Program-made: the position numbers and the translations under genes
The notes under the pieces: model-generated
Databases searched by the model: none
What the model saw: the letters and a program-made list of their open reading frames with translations, nothing else
What the model was told of the DNA's origin: nothing
Shown here: positions 43,481-52,626 of the stretch, one piece after another
Position numbering within the stretch: the first letter of the stretch is position 1
Layout: each line of letters opens with the position of its first letter
Assembly: GCA_015231915.1 (NCBI GenBank)
Contig: JADGAR010000003.1
Coordinates: 1 to 64,000 of the forward strand
DNA length: 64,000 bases
Source of the DNA: Magnetococcales bacterium
Lineage (GTDB): Bacteria; Pseudomonadota; Magnetococcia; Magnetococcales; Magnetaquicoccaceae
Direction: 5' to 3'

Positions 43481-44764
43481 TCAAGACGCCCCGAACCAGG
43501 CGGCACAGGTCGCGGGCTGGGAAGGAAAATACCAGTGAATGTAGGAGGCGCGCAGGTTGTGCATGCGTACCCCGGCATCCCCGGATTCCGGCTGGAAGGC
43601 GGGTGGCAGGGGCGAGGGATCGCGCACGGAGTGATGGAATTCGTGACCGCGCACGCCGGAGCGATCCCGTCGATAGCCCAGACCGGCAAGACGCGGGGTC
43701 ATGCGGGTGTGGATGGGAAGGATATCGGCCATGGGCCAGGAGACGCCATCGAGCAGGGTCAAGGAGCTGCCCAGGGCCATCATGCCGCCGCACTCCGCCA
43801 GGATGGGCAGATCCTGCGCGACGGCCCGGCGCACATCCCTCCAGGTCGGCGATGCCGAGAGCTGCGCGGCATGGAGTTCCGGGTATCCCCCCGGCAGCCA
43901 GGCAGCATCGCACGCCGGCAGGGGATCGCCCGCCAGTGGCGAAAAAAAGACGATCCGCGCCCCCATCTCCTCCAGCCACGCCAGGTTGGCGGGATACAGG
44001 AAGCAGTGGGCCAGGTCCCTGGCCACGGCAATGGTTCTGCCCGTCAACAAGCGGGGCGATGAGCCGCAAGCAGGCGTCGGAATGACGGGCCGGGCCAGGA
44101 AAAGGAGTCCATCCCGATCCAGGGTCAGCGCCCGGCACAGATCCGACGCGGCGGGGGGGGCCTGATCCTCCGGGAGGAGCAGCCCCAGATGACGTTCCCC
44201 CAGACCGATGGAGGGGGTATTGCCCAACCAGCCCAGCAAAGGGGGCAGACCCGCCTCCTGCAGCGCACCGGCGAGCATTTCGGCATGGCGGGGCGACCCC
44301 ACCCGGTTGGCCAGGACTCCCGCCAGGGTGAATCCCCTGGCGAAACCGGCGAAACCGGCCACCAGGGGGGCAATGGAGCCGGCCATGCCCCTGGCGTCCA
44401 CCACCAGGATCACCGGCAGACCCAACACCCTGGCCAGATCCGCCGTGGAACCGGTTGCGCCGATGCCGCCCTTGCCGTCGTACAACCCCATCACCCCTTC
44501 CACCACCACCACGGATCCTTGCGGCGCTCGGGTGGCGACCAGGGCGCGGCACTCCTCCTCGCCCACCATGCAGGTGTCGAGATTCCAGGAAGGAAGGCCG
44601 CAGAAAGCGGCATGCCACATGGGATCGATGAAATCCGGTCCCGCCTTGAACGGCACGACGCGCCGCCCCGCCTCCCGCAGCGCGGCCATCACGGCCAAAG
44701 TCAGGGTGGTCTTGCCGGCGTGGGAATGGGTGGCAGCGATGATGAATCCGGGTGTCAATTCCAT
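43481..44764 (-). CDS. cbiA: Cobyrinate a,c-diamide synthase (CbiA/CobB)
   Basis: A 427-residue ATP- and glutamine-dependent enzyme that amidates side chains a and c of (cobalt-)cobyrinate. It has the modified P-loop ATHSHAGKTT (11-20), PFKAGPDFIDPMWH, EGVMGLYDGKGG, and a class I-like glutamine amidotransferase domain with Cys325 (LAECGGMMAL). The C-terminal end contains GHEFHHS. The ATG at 44764 faces cbiB across 78 bases; that gap shows no cobalamin riboswitch. It is separated from the main corrin operon by about 7 kb. Confidence 0.95.
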   Translation of the reverse strand: MELTPGFIIAATHSHAGKTTLTLAVMAALREAGRRVVPFKAGPDFIDPMWHAAFCGLPSWNLDTCMVGEEECRALVATRAPQGSVVVVEGVMGLYDGKGGIGATGSTADLARVLGLPVILVVDARGMAGSIAPLVAGFAGFARGFTLAGVLANRVGSPRHAEMLAGALQEAGLPPLLGWLGNTPSIGLGERHLGLLLPEDQAPPAASDLCRALTLDRDGLLFLARPVIPTPACGSSPRLLTGRTIAVARDLAHCFLYPANLAWLEEMGARIVFFSPLAGDPLPACDAAWLPGGYPELHAAQLSASPTWRDVRRAVAQDLPILAECGGMMALGSSLTLLDGVSWPMADILPIHTRMTPRLAGLGYRRDRSGVRGHEFHHSVRDPSPLPPAFQPESGDAGVRMHNLRASYIHWYFPSQPATCAAWFGAS

Positions 44765-44842
44765 GGGTGCATGTTACACTGCGAAAAAAAATTGGGAAAC
44801 ATCGGTGGGCAAGATAGCACACCCCCCGGCGGACGAACATGG

Positions 44843-45793
44843 ATGGCGTGGATGGAAATGGTGACGACGCAAACGGTTGCGGCCATGCTGCTGGCGCTGC
44901 TGCTGGACGGCTGGCTGGGCGAACCGCAGCGCTGGCATCCCCTGGTGGGATTCGGGCAGTTGGCCGCATGGCTGGAGGCGCGGCTCAATCCGCAAGCGGG
45001 CGCCAGGGGGTGGCTGACGGCCCGTGGCGCGGGATGCGCGGGGTGGTGCATGCTGGTTTTGCTCCCGTCGGGTCTGGTCGCCTGGGGATTGCCGCAAGGC
45101 GGGCCTTTCTGGCTGGCGGAGGCCGTATTGCTCTATCTGACCGTGGGCGGCAGGAGCCTGATCCAGCACGGCGAGGCGGTACGGGTCGCATTGGCGCGCC
45201 AGGATTGGGAGCAGGCGCGTTTGCGGGTTGGATATCTGGTCAGCCGGGAGACCGCAGCCCTGGAACCCGGTCCCATGGCGGGGGCCACCATCGAATCCCT
45301 GCTGGAAAACGGCTGCGACGCCCTGTTCGGGGCGTTGTTCTGGTTTCTGGTGGCGGGCGCGCCAGGGGCAGTGGCTTATCGGCTGGCCAACACTTTGGAT
45401 GCGATGTGGGGCTACAGGACGCCGCGTTTTCTGCATTTCGGCTGGGGGGCCGCCCGTGCCGACGACCTGCTCAACCTGGTTCCGGCGCGCCTGACGGCGT
45501 TGTGCTATGCCCTGGCGGGCCGCAGCGGGCCGGCATGGCGCTGCTGGCGTCGTCAGGGCGGGGGGTGGAAGAGTCCCAATGCCGGCGTGGTGATGGCCAG
45601 CGGCGCCGGCGCCCTGGGGGTGACCCTGGGCGGCCCGGCCCGTTATCACGGCATCGACACCATGCGTCCCGCGCTGGGCGAGGGTGACCCGCCGGGGGGC
45701 GAGGATATCGCCCGCGCCATCGGATTGCTGCGCCGCGCCTTGTGGATCTGGGGAATGGTCGTGTTGACGGCATGGGGGATCGGCCATGCTTGA
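44843..45793 (+). CDS. cbiB: Adenosylcobinamide-phosphate synthase (CbiB/CobD)
   Basis: A 316-residue membrane protein that attaches aminopropanol (phosphate) to adenosylcobyric acid. Family signatures are LLDGWLGEPQRWHPLVGFG near the N-terminus, TVGGRSLIQHG, LVSRETAALEPG, ANTLDAMWGYRT and the C-terminal SPNAGVVMASGAGALG. Hydrophobic helices at both ends fit membrane anchoring. The start is uncertain among ATGs at 44843, 44852 and 44858; 44843 has GGCGGAC eight bases upstream. The gene overlaps the next one by eight bases. Confidence 0.93.
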   Translation: MAWMEMVTTQTVAAMLLALLLDGWLGEPQRWHPLVGFGQLAAWLEARLNPQAGARGWLTARGAGCAGWCMLVLLPSGLVAWGLPQGGPFWLAEAVLLYLTVGGRSLIQHGEAVRVALARQDWEQARLRVGYLVSRETAALEPGPMAGATIESLLENGCDALFGALFWFLVAGAPGAVAYRLANTLDAMWGYRTPRFLHFGWGAARADDLLNLVPARLTALCYALAGRSGPAWRCWRRQGGGWKSPNAGVVMASGAGALGVTLGGPARYHGIDTMRPALGEGDPPGGEDIARAIGLLRRALWIWGMVVLTAWGIGHA

Positions 45794-46763
45794 GCACGGC
45801 GGCGGGGTGCGCAAGGCGGCGCTCCGGTTCGGCATTCCCCTGGAGGCGTGGCTGGATCTTTCCACTGGGATCAATCCCCTCCCCCGTCCGCCGAAGCCGC
45901 TCCCTGTCGCGTGCTGGCAACGCCTGCCGGAGGACGGGGACGGCCTGGAGGAGGCGGCTGCAGCCTGTTATGGCACCACGCGCCTGTTGCCCCTGGCCGG
46001 TTCGCAGGCCGCCATTCAACTCCTGCCCCGTCTGCGTCCCGCCGGGCGCGTGGCCGTGCTCCACCCCACCTATGCCGAACACGCCCATGCCTGGCGCATG
46101 GCCGGACATCGGGTGGAACGCGTCACCCCTGCGGGCCTGGATGCCGCTTCCGAACCCCATGATGCCGTGGTGGTGGTCAATCCCAACAATCCCACCGGAG
46201 CGTGTCTTTCCAATGACCGGCTGCTGGCGTGGCATGCCCGCCTGCAAGAAAACGGCGGCTGGCTGGTGGTGGACGAGGCCTTCATGGATGCCACCCCGGA
46301 GGCGAGCCTCAGCCCCTTGGTCGGCCTGCCGGGGTTGATCGTCCTGCGTTCCCTGGGCAAGTTCTTCGGTCTGGCAGGGGCGCGGGTCGGTTTTCTTCTG
46401 GCGGATGCCCCCCTGCTGGAGATGGCCAGGGAGCGGCTCGGCCCCTGGAGCGTGAGCGGTCCTGCCCGTCACGTCGCCCGTTTGGCCCTGGCGGATCGCC
46501 CCTGGCAGGAAGAGACCCGCCGGCGGCTTCATGAAGCCTCGAGCCGGCTGGCAACCCTGCTTGACGCCCACCATCTGACCCCGGCGGGGGGGACCGCGCT
46601 CTTTCAGTGGGTGCCCGGCCCGGAGGCGGCTTGTCGATGGGAGCGCCTGGCCGAACAGGGGATCCTCACCCGCCGCTTCGATGACCCTCCGGGCCTGCGT
46701 TTCGGCCTGCCGGGGGCGCCCGGCGAGTGGGAGCGGCTGGCCCTGGCGCTGGCAAGGGCATAG
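45786..46763 (+). CDS. cobC: L-threonine-O-3-phosphate decarboxylase (CobC/CobD type)
   Basis: A 325-residue PLP-dependent aminotransferase-fold enzyme that makes aminopropanol phosphate for the cobalamin side chain. It opens with MLEHGGGVRKAALRFGIPLE and LDLSTGINPLP, typical of this group, and has VVNPNNPTG, DEAFMD, and the PLP lysine Lys192 in SLGKFFGLAGARVG. Overlap with cbiB, which uses its product, gives strong context. The name is cobD in Salmonella and cobC in Pseudomonas. Confidence 0.93.
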   Translation: MLEHGGGVRKAALRFGIPLEAWLDLSTGINPLPRPPKPLPVACWQRLPEDGDGLEEAAAACYGTTRLLPLAGSQAAIQLLPRLRPAGRVAVLHPTYAEHAHAWRMAGHRVERVTPAGLDAASEPHDAVVVVNPNNPTGACLSNDRLLAWHARLQENGGWLVVDEAFMDATPEASLSPLVGLPGLIVLRSLGKFFGLAGARVGFLLADAPLLEMARERLGPWSVSGPARHVARLALADRPWQEETRRRLHEASSRLATLLDAHHLTPAGGTALFQWVPGPEAACRWERLAEQGILTRRFDDPPGLRFGLPGAPGEWERLALALARA

Positions 46764-47078
46764 GATAGCGTTTTTTCACTTGCACCCATTGCTTCTGTAA
46801 AAAAAATCAATTGGTCGTTAACATTTTGTTTTGCATACATTTTTTTATGTTTTACGCTCACTGACTCATTTCGTGTCCACGAAATCGACCAAAATTTTGC
46901 ACCACTCATCAAGAACAGAATATCATCTTTTTCTTTAATTTATTGATTTTTATAAATTTTTACAACACGTTCACAACCAGAAAAACTGGTACGTTTTGTG
47001 ATTATAAGTGAATCGAAGTCGAAGGAATGCGAGACCGGAACCATCCATTTTCACTCCAATTATCCAAGGAAAAGGACC
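46764..47078. other. AT-rich non-coding region upstream of the TetR gene
   Basis: A 315-base stretch with no convincing gene and strikingly high A+T. It contains the near-perfect palindrome ATTTCGTG-TC-CACGAAAT (46868-46885) and a shorter inverted repeat ACCAG-AAAAA-CTGGT (46976-46990). These could be operators for the downstream regulator; I do not see a convincing -35/-10 pair. Confidence 0.5.
46868..46885. promoter_or_regulatory. 18-bp palindrome, possible operator
   Basis: ATTTCGTG and CACGAAAT are perfect inverted copies around a two-base centre, about 195 bases before the TetR-family start. The size and symmetry suit a dimeric TetR-type repressor, possibly acting on its own promoter. 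Confidence 0.4.
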
Positions 47079-47729
47079 ATGCTGACCGAAACCGATACCA
47101 ACCCTGCCCCTACCCCAACGGAAGAGAACCAGAAAATCGACCGCCGCCGCCGTCCGGAAAGACGGGTGGAAATTCTTCAGGCGGTCATGACCCTGCTGGA
47201 GAAAGGCAACCGCCGGGTAACCACCGCCGATCTGGCCACCGAAGTCGGGGTGTCCGAAGCGGCCCTGTACCGCCACTTCAGCGGCAAGAACGCCATCTTT
47301 CACTCCTTGACCGAATATTTGCAGGATCACCTCTTGAAACCGGTGCGCCAGCTCGGGGAGAGCGGGCCATACCTGCTGCAATTGCGGCGTCTGTTCGAAT
47401 ACCACCTGCGCTTCTTCTCCGATCATCCGGGGCTGTGCCGGATCTTTCTGGTGGAAGGGGTGATGACCCGCACGGAGAGCCAGTTCATGGCGAGTGTCAT
47501 CGCCACCTACGGCAAGGAAGTGCAGAAAATCCTGGCCGATGCCCAGCAGGCCGGAGAGATCGGCAAGGATCTCAACCTGGAACAGACGGCCAATTATTTC
47601 GTGGGCCTGATCCAGTCGGCGACGCTGCGGTTTGTCATCGGCGGATTCACCACGCCCCCCACCAGCGAGATTCCGGTGTTGTGGAACTTCTTCTGTCACG
47701 GCATCGGGGTGGAAAACAAGGACGCCTGA
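47079..47729 (+). CDS. TetR/SlmA-like transcriptional regulator
   Basis: A 216-residue DNA-binding protein. The N-terminal helix-turn-helix reads RVEILQAVMTLLEKG, VTTADLATEVGVSEAALYRH and FSGKNAIFHSL, very close to the SlmA nucleoid-occlusion factor, a TetR relative; the C-terminal ligand domain is TetR-like. AAGGAAAAGGACC precedes ATG 47079. The gene overlaps the 3' end of the formate dehydrogenase-like gene by 34 bases, tail to tail. It could be the SlmA ortholog or a ligand-responsive repressor; sequence alone does not decide. Confidence 0.8.
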   Translation: MLTETDTNPAPTPTEENQKIDRRRRPERRVEILQAVMTLLEKGNRRVTTADLATEVGVSEAALYRHFSGKNAIFHSLTEYLQDHLLKPVRQLGESGPYLLQLRRLFEYHLRFFSDHPGLCRIFLVEGVMTRTESQFMASVIATYGKEVQKILADAQQAGEIGKDLNLEQTANYFVGLIQSATLRFVIGGFTTPPTSEIPVLWNFFCHGIGVENKDA

Positions 47730-50410
47730 CCCAGACGCTCCAAGCGGACGGGGGTGACCTTGTATTCGGGGCAGCGGGTGTAGGTGTCGCTGCCCTGCCC
47801 CACCAACAGATTGGTGCGGGTGGCGGGAAAATGGAACGTCAGAAAGACCACGCCGGGCCGGGTCTCTGCCACGACCTCGGCGTGGAGTTCGATGGAACCT
47901 TGGGGCGAATGGATGGCCACCCGGTCGCCGGTACGAATGCCCAGGGCAGCGGCATCGTCCGGATGGATGCGCACCCGTTCCTGGCGGGCGGCGGCCAGGG
48001 TGGCGATGGCGCTACGACGGGTCATGGAGCCGACGTTGTAATGATACAGGGTGCGCCCGGTGGTCAACAGCAGAGAAAACGCCTCGTCGCGGGTCGCAGA
48101 CGGGGGTTGCCACGGAGTCGGCGTCAACCGGGCGCGCCCGCGCAAGAAACGGCCATCCGCGTGCAAAAACGGCGTCCCTGGATGGTCGGGATGGGGACAG
48201 GGCCACTGCAAAAATCCCTGCTGGTCGATTCTTTCTTGGCGAATGCCACCCCAGTTGGGTGAAAGCCGGGCGATCTCTTTCAAAATATTATTATAAAAAT
48301 CATAACCCATGCGCCGCGCCAGCTCCAAAACGATCTCCCCGTCGGGCCGGGCCGCTCCGGGGGGCGGGATCACCCGATTGACCGGTTGCACCCGCCGGTC
48401 GCTGTTGACGAAGGTGCCACTCTTTTCGAAAAAGCAGGCCCCTGGCAGGATCACGTGGGCATGACGGGAGGAGGCGCCGGGAAAGATCTCCTGGACCACG
48501 AGGAACTCCAGATTGCCCAACGCCTCGTCCACGGCGCGGGAATCGGGATCGGACTGGGCCGGATCCTGCGCCACCAGATAGAGGCCGCGCAAGCTTCCGG
48601 CGCGGGCGGCAGCGAGCATTTCCGGGAGTTTCATGCCGGGGGTGGCAGGGGGTTCGACGCCCCACACCTCCCGGTAGCGGGCGCGCACCGTGGGGTTGGT
48701 CACCGGCTGGTAGTCCGTGAGGACATTGGGCAGGGCGCCCATGTCGCAGGCGCCCTGGACATTGTTCTGGCCGCGAATCGGCGCAGCCCCGGTGCCGGGA
48801 CGACCGATCTGGCCGGTGAGCAGGGCCAGATTGATCAGCCCGAAGGCGGCCAGCGAGCCGTGGCACGCCTCGGTGATCCCCAGCCCCCAGAGGATTTGAC
48901 CCCGTTCGGCCTCCGCCAGCCAGCGGGCGGCCAGACGGATGGCGTCCGCCGGGATGCCGGCCACCCCGGCGGCCCACTCCGGGGTACAGGTTGACAAGAC
49001 CGGCCAGAGGGTTTCGAACCCTTCGGTGTAGCGATTGATATAATCTTTATTATATAAACCTTCGGTCAACAAAAAAAACTGCATGGCATTGATCACCGCG
49101 ACGTTGCTGCCTGGCAGCAAGGGGAGATGAAGGTGGGCCATGCGGGCCAGTTCGGTGCGGCGCGGGTCGATGACGATCAGCCGACAGCCGCGCCGCACCG
49201 CGCGTTTGATGCGCGCGCCGAGCACCGGGTGGGATTCGGTGGGGTTGGCGCCGACGATCATCAGGAGAGTGGATTGGTCGATATCCTCGAAACGGCTGGA
49301 GCCGGCACCGGTGCCCAGGGCCTCGCCCAGGGCGAAGGCGGACGGGGAGTGGCAGACTCTGGCGCAGTTGTCGATGTTGTTGGTGCCGAGGGCCAGGCGG
49401 GCGAATTTTTGCAGCAGGTAGTTCTCTTCGTTGGTGCAGCGGGCGGAACTGACGACACCCAGCGCCTGGGGGCCATGGGTGGCGCGCAGCGTGGCGAATC
49501 GTTCGGCCACCAGGGACAAGGCGGTCTCCCAGTCGGCGGGTTGCAGATGACCATGGGCATCGCGGATCAGAGGGGTGGTCAGGCGGTCCGGGGCGTGGAC
49601 GAATCCGTGGCCGAAGCGCCCCTTGACGCAGGCGTGGCCGTGATTGACCGAACCTGCGGGGTCGGCTTCCACGCGCAGGATGCGGCCCTGGCTGGGGGTG
49701 ACCAGCAGGCGGCACCCCACGGCGCAGTAGCCGCAGGTGGTGGGGACGGGGTTTTCTCCCTGTTCTTTGGCCAACGGGTCGGGTTCCCTGATGGCCCCGG
49801 TGGGACAAACGGCGAGACAGGCGCCGCAGGAGACGCAGCCCGCCGACTCCAGGGAATCGGCGTGGGGGGTGGCGATGGGCAGGTCGCGTCCCGGACGGCC
49901 CAGCACGTTGGCCCCTTGCTGTTCGCGGCAGGCGGATAGACACAATCCGCAGCGGATGCACAGGGCCGCTTCCCGATGGATCAAGGGGTGGCGGGCATCG
50001 ATGGCGCTTCGTTGCGCGCCGGGCGGTTGGGCAGGCTGGAATCCCAGTTCCATGGCCAACCGTTGCAGACGGCAGCGTCCCTCGACCGGGCAACCGGGGC
50101 ATGTCAGGGGGTGGCCGCGCAGGATCAGACGCATGGCCCACCGCCGGGCGTCGTCCACCGCCGGGGAGCGGCTCCGGTAGTGAGCGCCGGGTGTGACGCG
50201 GGTCTGGCAGGCGTGCCTGAGACCCACGCCCTGCTCCTCGACCAGGCACAGGCCGCAACGGCCTTGAATATATGGCAGGTGATCCGCGTGGCAGAGGGTT
50301 GGAATCGTCTTGCCCGCCTCCCGCATGGCCTGCAGCAGGGTATCGGTCTCCTCGACCCGGCGGGTTTGACCGTCAATGGTGATGGATGGTTGCGACTCAG
50401 TGAAAGACAT
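47696..50410 (-). CDS. fdhA: Formate dehydrogenase-like molybdopterin subunit with N-terminal iron-sulfur domains
   Basis: A 904-residue cytoplasmic-type subunit. An N-terminal 2Fe-2S ferredoxin-like domain (GRCGLCLVEEQG) is followed by His-Cys and two 4Fe-4S clusters (CIRCGLCLSACRE; CVSCGACLAVCPTGA), then the molybdopterin enzyme with its own 4Fe-4S motif (CGYCAVGCRL). The active-site position is Cys353 (ARVCHSPS) rather than selenocysteine. No signal peptide is present. Partner NADH-binding subunits (FdsB/FdsG type) or an FdhD are not in the window, so electron acceptor and substrate (formate is most likely) are inferred. It overlaps the Rpn-type gene by 14 bases. Confidence 0.85.
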   Translation of the reverse strand: MSFTESQPSITIDGQTRRVEETDTLLQAMREAGKTIPTLCHADHLPYIQGRCGLCLVEEQGVGLRHACQTRVTPGAHYRSRSPAVDDARRWAMRLILRGHPLTCPGCPVEGRCRLQRLAMELGFQPAQPPGAQRSAIDARHPLIHREAALCIRCGLCLSACREQQGANVLGRPGRDLPIATPHADSLESAGCVSCGACLAVCPTGAIREPDPLAKEQGENPVPTTCGYCAVGCRLLVTPSQGRILRVEADPAGSVNHGHACVKGRFGHGFVHAPDRLTTPLIRDAHGHLQPADWETALSLVAERFATLRATHGPQALGVVSSARCTNEENYLLQKFARLALGTNNIDNCARVCHSPSAFALGEALGTGAGSSRFEDIDQSTLLMIVGANPTESHPVLGARIKRAVRRGCRLIVIDPRRTELARMAHLHLPLLPGSNVAVINAMQFFLLTEGLYNKDYINRYTEGFETLWPVLSTCTPEWAAGVAGIPADAIRLAARWLAEAERGQILWGLGITEACHGSLAAFGLINLALLTGQIGRPGTGAAPIRGQNNVQGACDMGALPNVLTDYQPVTNPTVRARYREVWGVEPPATPGMKLPEMLAAARAGSLRGLYLVAQDPAQSDPDSRAVDEALGNLEFLVVQEIFPGASSRHAHVILPGACFFEKSGTFVNSDRRVQPVNRVIPPPGAARPDGEIVLELARRMGYDFYNNILKEIARLSPNWGGIRQERIDQQGFLQWPCPHPDHPGTPFLHADGRFLRGRARLTPTPWQPPSATRDEAFSLLLTTGRTLYHYNVGSMTRRSAIATLAAARQERVRIHPDDAAALGIRTGDRVAIHSPQGSIELHAEVVAETRPGVVFLTFHFPATRTNLLVGQGSDTYTRCPEYKVTPVRLERLGQASLFSTPMP

Positions 50411-51356
50411 CGTGCAGCGAGCCGGCCTGGAAGATGTTGCCGATCCATGCCGTCAACGCGTCCGGATCGGCAGCGGTCACCTTTTGCCGGATGGCTTCCG
50501 GCACCTCTCCGAAACGTGCTTGCAGCAACAGGATCAGCGTATCCGCCCTGGCTTTCTGCTCGCCCCTCTGTATGCCGATTTGGATGCCTTTCTGCTCCCC
50601 CTTCTTTTCCCCCTCGATCAACCCTGCGCCATAGGTGGATTCCACCATGCTCGCCTGAAAGTGCAAATCGTCCTGATAGCGTTCGTAAGCCTGCCGTTCC
50701 GCCTCAGGCAGATTCAGGATATCGAACAATGCCTTCGCCTTGAGCAATCCCCGCGCCGAGAACTCGTCCCGGATCTCGCCCGTCTTGAGAAAATAGATCC
50801 ATTCGTCCAGGCTGGTGCGCGCCACTTCATCGAAGCGGTTCACTTTGATCAGATAGTATTCCGGAAAGATTTCCTGAACCGCCTGACGATGAAACAGACT
50901 TTTTTGGCCTTCGTTGAGTTGCAGTTCGTCCTGGGTATGCAGCCCCCGGAACGAGGTGGTGCCGTGGTAGATATAATCCCTGCCTTGGCCGAGATCGAAG
51001 TACAAGATGCTGATTGATATGATCTTTGGAATTTTTACATAGGCATCGCCTGCCTGCAAATGTTCCGTGACGGCCCTGGAGGAGGCATAGACCAGGCGTT
51101 GCAGGTAGTCGTGTTCCCGTTCGAATTGCAGTTCGATCAGAATCAGTTCGCCCTGGCTGTTTTTGACCTTCATGTCCACGCGGTTGTACTTGTCGAGGGG
51201 GCTGTCCCGGTTGCTTTCGCCATCGAGGAGTTCGATGATCTTCACATCGGTCATGAGCAGTTCGCTCAGCAGCCCCTCCAGCACGTCAAAATTGGTCTTG
51301 CTGCGCAGGAGTCGCTTCAAGGCCCAGTCGAAGGTGATCAGGCGACGAGGTTTCAT
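50397..51356 (-). CDS. Rpn-family (YhgA-like) putative nuclease/transposase
   Basis: A 319-residue protein of the recombination-promoting nuclease group. It starts KPRRLITFDWALKRLLRSK and has the PD-(D/E)XK-type core Asp61 (NRVDMKV) and Glu75-x-Gln77 (LIELQFE), then family text such as FPEYYLIKVNRFDEV. The C-terminus has the glycine-glutamate-lysine repeats EGEKKGEQKGIQIG found in many members. ATG 51356 was chosen because the family begins there and longer frames run through the riboswitch region on the other strand. Members promote DNA exchange; whether it is active or a domesticated gene is unknown. Confidence 0.88.
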   Translation of the reverse strand: MKPRRLITFDWALKRLLRSKTNFDVLEGLLSELLMTDVKIIELLDGESNRDSPLDKYNRVDMKVKNSQGELILIELQFEREHDYLQRLVYASSRAVTEHLQAGDAYVKIPKIISISILYFDLGQGRDYIYHGTTSFRGLHTQDELQLNEGQKSLFHRQAVQEIFPEYYLIKVNRFDEVARTSLDEWIYFLKTGEIRDEFSARGLLKAKALFDILNLPEAERQAYERYQDDLHFQASMVESTYGAGLIEGEKKGEQKGIQIGIQRGEQKARADTLILLLQARFGEVPEAIRQKVTAADPDALTAWIGNIFQAGSLHDVFH

Positions 51357-51484
51357 CTCTTCCATCCGCATGGCATTGAGCAAAGGTGGGCGTTGCAAGT
51401 CACGATAGCTGTTTCCTGCAGGCCAGTCAACCAGGCCACTTGACATCGCCGCATCGTTGACGGCAGAATGAAGAGTGATATCCC

Positions 51485-51690
51485 TCCATGGGTGGTTCCG
51501 GCCTTGTCGGTCGGGACTGAAACGGGAAGTCCGGTCAGCCCTCTGTGGGCGATTCCGGCGCTGCCCCTGCAACGGTAGGTGCGTCGCGATCCGCGTTTTA
51601 CCACTGGTTCTTTCGTTTCAGGAACTGGGAAGGTGTCGGATCCGGGAGTCATCGTGACTCGCCACGCACAAGCCCGGAGACCGGCCCGTG
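51485..51690 (+). ncRNA. Cobalamin (B12) riboswitch
   Basis: Conserved blocks of the cobalamin aptamer occur in order: GGGAAGTCCGGT (51524-51535 region), CTGCCCCTGCAACGGTA (B12 box, 51561-51577), CCACTGG (51601), GGGAAGGTG (51627-51635) and AGCCCGGAGACCGGCC (51671-51686). It sits upstream of ten cobalamin genes and is followed by an intrinsic terminator at 51730-51760, so it most likely stops transcription when adenosylcobalamin is bound. Confidence 0.92.
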
Positions 51691-51729
51691 GAATGGCCTG
51701 AACGTGTTGCGGTGGGCGACGCGGGCGAG

Positions 51730-51760
51730 CGCCGGGATGATGCCGTCCGGCGTTTTTTTT
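51730..51760 (+). terminator. Intrinsic terminator of the cobalamin riboswitch
   Basis: CGCCGG (51730-51735) pairs with CCGGCG (51747-51752), loop of 11 bases, followed by eight T (51753-51760). It lies between the aptamer and the first gene, in the position expected for a riboswitch expression platform. Confidence 0.85.
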
Positions 51761-51845
51761 CTGGCTCCTCGCGCGCATCGTTTCCGCTCTTCCTGCCTTT
51801 CGTTCCCCGCATCGTCAATCCTGTCGCCAACCTTAAGGAACCCGC

Positions 51846-52625
51846 ATGGGAAAAGTGTGGTTTGTGGGCGCTGGTCCTGGTGCCGTGGACATGATCACCG
51901 TGCGCGGGCGGGAGTTGCTCGCCCGTGCCGGGGCGATCCTGTATGCCGGATCCCTGGTCTCCCCGCGTCATCTCGATTTTGCCCCGGAAGGGTGCGTGTG
52001 TGCCGACTCCAGCGCCATGACACTGGACGAGATGGTGGCCTGGCTGGTGGAACAGGCGGGTCGCCACACCACGGTCATTCGCCTGCAAACCGGGGATCCG
52101 TCCCTGTATGGCGCGCTCCCGGAGATGGTGCGTCCCTTGACACGAGCCGGGGTGCAGGTGGAGGTGGTGGCCGGGGTGCCTTCCTTTGCCGCAGCGGCGG
52201 CGGCAGCCATGGAAAGCTTGACCCTGCCGGAATCGGTGCAGACCGTGATCCTGACCCGCGCCCCCGGTCGCACGCCCATGCCGGACGGGGAGCGCCTGCG
52301 GGAATTGGCGCGACATGGGACGACGTTGTGTTTGCATCTTTCCATCACCTTGTGGCCAGTGATTCGCGAGGAGTTGTTCGCCGCCGGGTGGCCCGCCAGC
52401 GCCCCGGTGGTGGTGGTGGGCAAGGCCACCTGGCCGCAAGAAGAGCGGATCGTGCGCGGCGCCCTGGCGGATATCGAAGAAGCTTGCCGGCAGGCGGACG
52501 TGCGCAGTCAGGCCATGATTCTGCTCGGTCCCGCTTTGGGGGCCTGCCAGGTGGATGCCGCCCCCCACTCCCGGTTGTATGCTCCCGAGTTCGGCCACGG
52601 TTTTCGTTCCAGCAGGGAAACATGA
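51846..52625 (+). CDS. cbiF: Cobalt-precorrin-4/precorrin-4 C11-methyltransferase (CbiF/CobM)
   Basis: A 259-residue SAM-dependent enzyme that methylates C11 of the corrin precursor. It has the tetrapyrrole methylase pattern: FVGAGPGAVDMITVRG (GxGxG loop near the N-terminus), LQTGDPSLYGALPEM, VVAGVPSFAAAAA, and GTTLCLHLSI. It is the first gene after the riboswitch and terminator, with GGAACCC-type purines before the ATG. It ends one base before the next gene. Confidence 0.95.
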   Translation: MGKVWFVGAGPGAVDMITVRGRELLARAGAILYAGSLVSPRHLDFAPEGCVCADSSAMTLDEMVAWLVEQAGRHTTVIRLQTGDPSLYGALPEMVRPLTRAGVQVEVVAGVPSFAAAAAAAMESLTLPESVQTVILTRAPGRTPMPDGERLRELARHGTTLCLHLSITLWPVIREELFAAGWPASAPVVVVGKATWPQEERIVRGALADIEEACRQADVRSQAMILLGPALGACQVDAAPHSRLYAPEFGHGFRSSRET

Positions 52626-52626
52626 C

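Noticed and set aside
44765-44842. Cobalamin riboswitch between cbiA and cbiB
   Set aside because: Only 78 bases, and none of the aptamer boxes are present.
49340-49365. Selenocysteine at the formate dehydrogenase active site
   Set aside because: The codon is TGC (Cys353), not TGA.
51357-51572. Longer N-terminus for the Rpn-family protein
   Set aside because: The extension runs antisense through the riboswitch leader; family proteins begin with KPRRLITFDWAL-type text.
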